64,000 nucleotides of DNA from Enterococcus asini ATCC 700915 (GTDB taxonomy: Bacteria; Bacillota; Bacilli; Lactobacillales; Enterococcaceae). The notes beneath the pieces are model-generated. The model saw only the letters and a program-made list of their open reading frames with translations, did no database searches and was not told where the DNA came from. Of the stretch, positions 62,717-64,000 are shown piece by piece. The position numbers were made by a program, and so were the translations under genes. Location of the stretch: assembly GCF_000407365.1 (NCBI RefSeq), contig NZ_ASVU01000001.1:1974455-2038454 (forward strand). The letters are read 5' to 3'. Positions within the stretch are counted from its first letter, which is position 1, and the number at the start of each line of letters is the position of its first letter.

Positions 62717-62902
62717 ATGAAGAAACGACAACGAAAAAAACAAGCGTATAAGCAGTACATCCGCGACATCTTTGAAGGCTATGAAAAAATGGTGGCCAAC
62801 CAAGACTTAGATCGGTTAGAATTCCGCTACTTAAAAGAGGAAACGGTGATTTACCGGGATCAAGAGCAACAAATTCATTTCTTAACTCGTGATCAACAGT
62901 AA
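62717..62902 (+). CDS. Small basic-acidic hypothetical protein
   Basis: A 61-residue protein starting MKKRQRKKQAYKQYIRD, with a very basic start and mixed charge afterwards, and no membrane segment or cysteine. GAGGAAGG precedes its ATG and a strong terminator follows, so it looks like a real single gene. I do not recognise the family. It lies just before the rRNA operon promoters. Confidence 0.65.
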   Translation: MKKRQRKKQAYKQYIRDIFEGYEKMVANQDLDRLEFRYLKEETVIYRDQEQQIHFLTRDQQ

Positions 62903-62912
62903 TAATTGAACG

Positions 62913-62951
62913 ACAAAACACTTCGTAAATTACGAGGTGTTTTGTTTTTTG
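62913..62951 (+). terminator. Terminator before the rRNA promoter region
   Basis: ACAAAACAC and TCGT pair with ACGA and GTGTTTTGT over an AAATT loop region, followed by six T. Confidence 0.88.
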
Positions 62952-62972
62952 AAAAAAACTTTGAAAATTCCC

Positions 62973-63001
62973 TTGACCAATTCTTTAAGAAATGATAAAT
63001 T
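62973..63001 (+). promoter_or_regulatory. rRNA promoter P1
   Basis: TTGACC (62973-62978) and TAAATT (62996-63001), spacer 17 bp, with an A-rich upstream region. Confidence 0.72.
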
Positions 63002-63065
63002 AGACAACGTTGCAAGTGAGAAAACAACTTTGGAAAACAGCTTGAAAAACATTTCAAATTTGCTG

Positions 63066-63094
63066 TTGACAGAGTCGTCTAAGCCTGTTAAACT
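63066..63094 (+). promoter_or_regulatory. rRNA promoter P2
   Basis: A perfect TTGACA (63066-63071) and TAAACT (63089-63094), spacer 17 bp, preceded by an A/T-rich UP-like stretch. Confidence 0.82.
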
Positions 63095-63171
63095 AACGAA
63101 GTCGCTGTTCGACGGAAACGTCATTCGAATGAAAGCACTACTGAAACTTCGAAAAAAGTTTTAAAAAGTGT

Positions 63172-63200
63172 TTGACTTTTGAAAAGCAACCTGATATGAT
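63172..63200 (+). promoter_or_regulatory. rRNA promoter P3
   Basis: TTGACT (63172-63177) and TATGAT (63195-63200), spacer 17 bp, with A/T tracts upstream. It is the nearest to the 16S gene, giving a leader of about 165 bases. Confidence 0.85.
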
Positions 63201-63228
63201 TAATGAGTTGCTGATAGCGACACAGTAG

Positions 63229-63247
63229 ACCTTTGAAAACTGAACAA
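63229..63247 (+). promoter_or_regulatory. BoxA-like antitermination site in the rRNA leader
   Basis: ACCTTTGAAAACTGAAC resembles the boxA element (TGxTCTTTGAAAACTG) of Firmicutes rRNA leaders, where Nus factors bind. Confidence 0.55.
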
Positions 63248-63371
63248 AAAGCAAAACAACCAATGTGTAGGGCGCTTTGATTTATCAAAGCAAACAACAT
63301 TTGCAAGCAATTGCTAGCAAAGTCAATTTTTAACAAATGAGCTTAAACGAGTTTATCTCATTTCAAACACT

Positions 63372-64000
<629 letters not shown>

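Noticed and set aside
62930..63336. Short frames on both strands in the rRNA promoter region.
   Set aside because: They overlap three clear promoters and the rRNA leader and have no ribosome binding sites.

Overview
The window is chromosome of a low-GC Gram-positive lactic acid bacterium, most likely Enterococcus or a close relative. The basis is the 5' part of a 16S rRNA gene at the right end, the L-LDH and PTS genes, the split comE operon, the class 1A PyrD and strong AGGAGG ribosome binding sites throughout. I do not name a species. The coordinates of genes with several possible starts were set from the best-placed ribosome binding site.

Layout. (1) 1-14.4 kb is the right half of an integrated siphovirus-type prophage or phage-like element. 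It holds tape measure, distal tail and tail-tip/fibre genes, small structural-region genes, holin and amidase endolysin, then a SHOCT-like gene and three overlapping serine-recombinase genes, the middle one lacking a catalytic domain. A gene with its own promoter and terminator (a 'moron') sits between the tape measure and distal tail genes. (2) 14.4-19.6 kb holds a complete IS1380-family insertion sequence with 16-bp inverted repeats and an ATAG target duplication. It is followed by a two-gene DUF262 / DUF262-DUF1524 pair that resembles GmrSD-type modification-dependent nucleases, a structured non-coding stretch, and a small remnant of a minus-strand gene. The element boundary is probably here but I could not fix an att site. 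(3) 19.7-24.9 kb is a plus-strand run of unlinked single genes for detoxification, repair or salvage (ClbS-like, S66 peptidase, cytidine deaminase-like, an interrupted MGMT-family gene, HEAT-like, DUF1697, DUF5131, NUDIX).

(4) 24.9-40.1 kb is core metabolism and transport: adenine deaminase, an amino acid permease, L-lactate dehydrogenase, an orphan lactose/cellobiose-type PTS IIB-IIA pair, a LysM-3D wall protein, an exported metallophosphoesterase, a DUF1538-DUF1538-PII operon, a MATE pump, phosphoglycerate mutase, an ACT/UPF0210 pair and a HAD phosphatase. (5) 40.2-46.4 kb is comEA-comEB-comEC-holA-recQ, facing rpsT. (6) 47-59.8 kb has a Pit phosphate transporter with its DUF47 partner, a P1B-type metal ATPase, uppP, a histidine phosphatase and an MBL hydrolase, a nuclease-helicase fusion, yajQ, yitT, a DUF59 protein, pyrD and an acetyltransferase. 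(7) 60-64 kb has a large secreted peptidoglycan hydrolase and then three tandem rRNA promoters leading into 16S rRNA.

Regulatory sites seen by eye include a cre box before the PTS pair, a Rex-like palindrome between ldh and the PTS pair, a WalR-like direct repeat before the LysM-3D gene, a Fur-like box before the metal ATPase, and many intrinsic terminators. No CRISPR array or tRNA gene was recognised. The most unusual items are the DUF262 pair with an IS landed on its presumed promoter, the recombinase triplet, the moron, the DUF1538/PII operon, the MGMT gene broken by one likely CAA-to-TAA change, and a wall hydrolase carrying an NlpC/P60-like domain that has lost its catalytic Cys and His.
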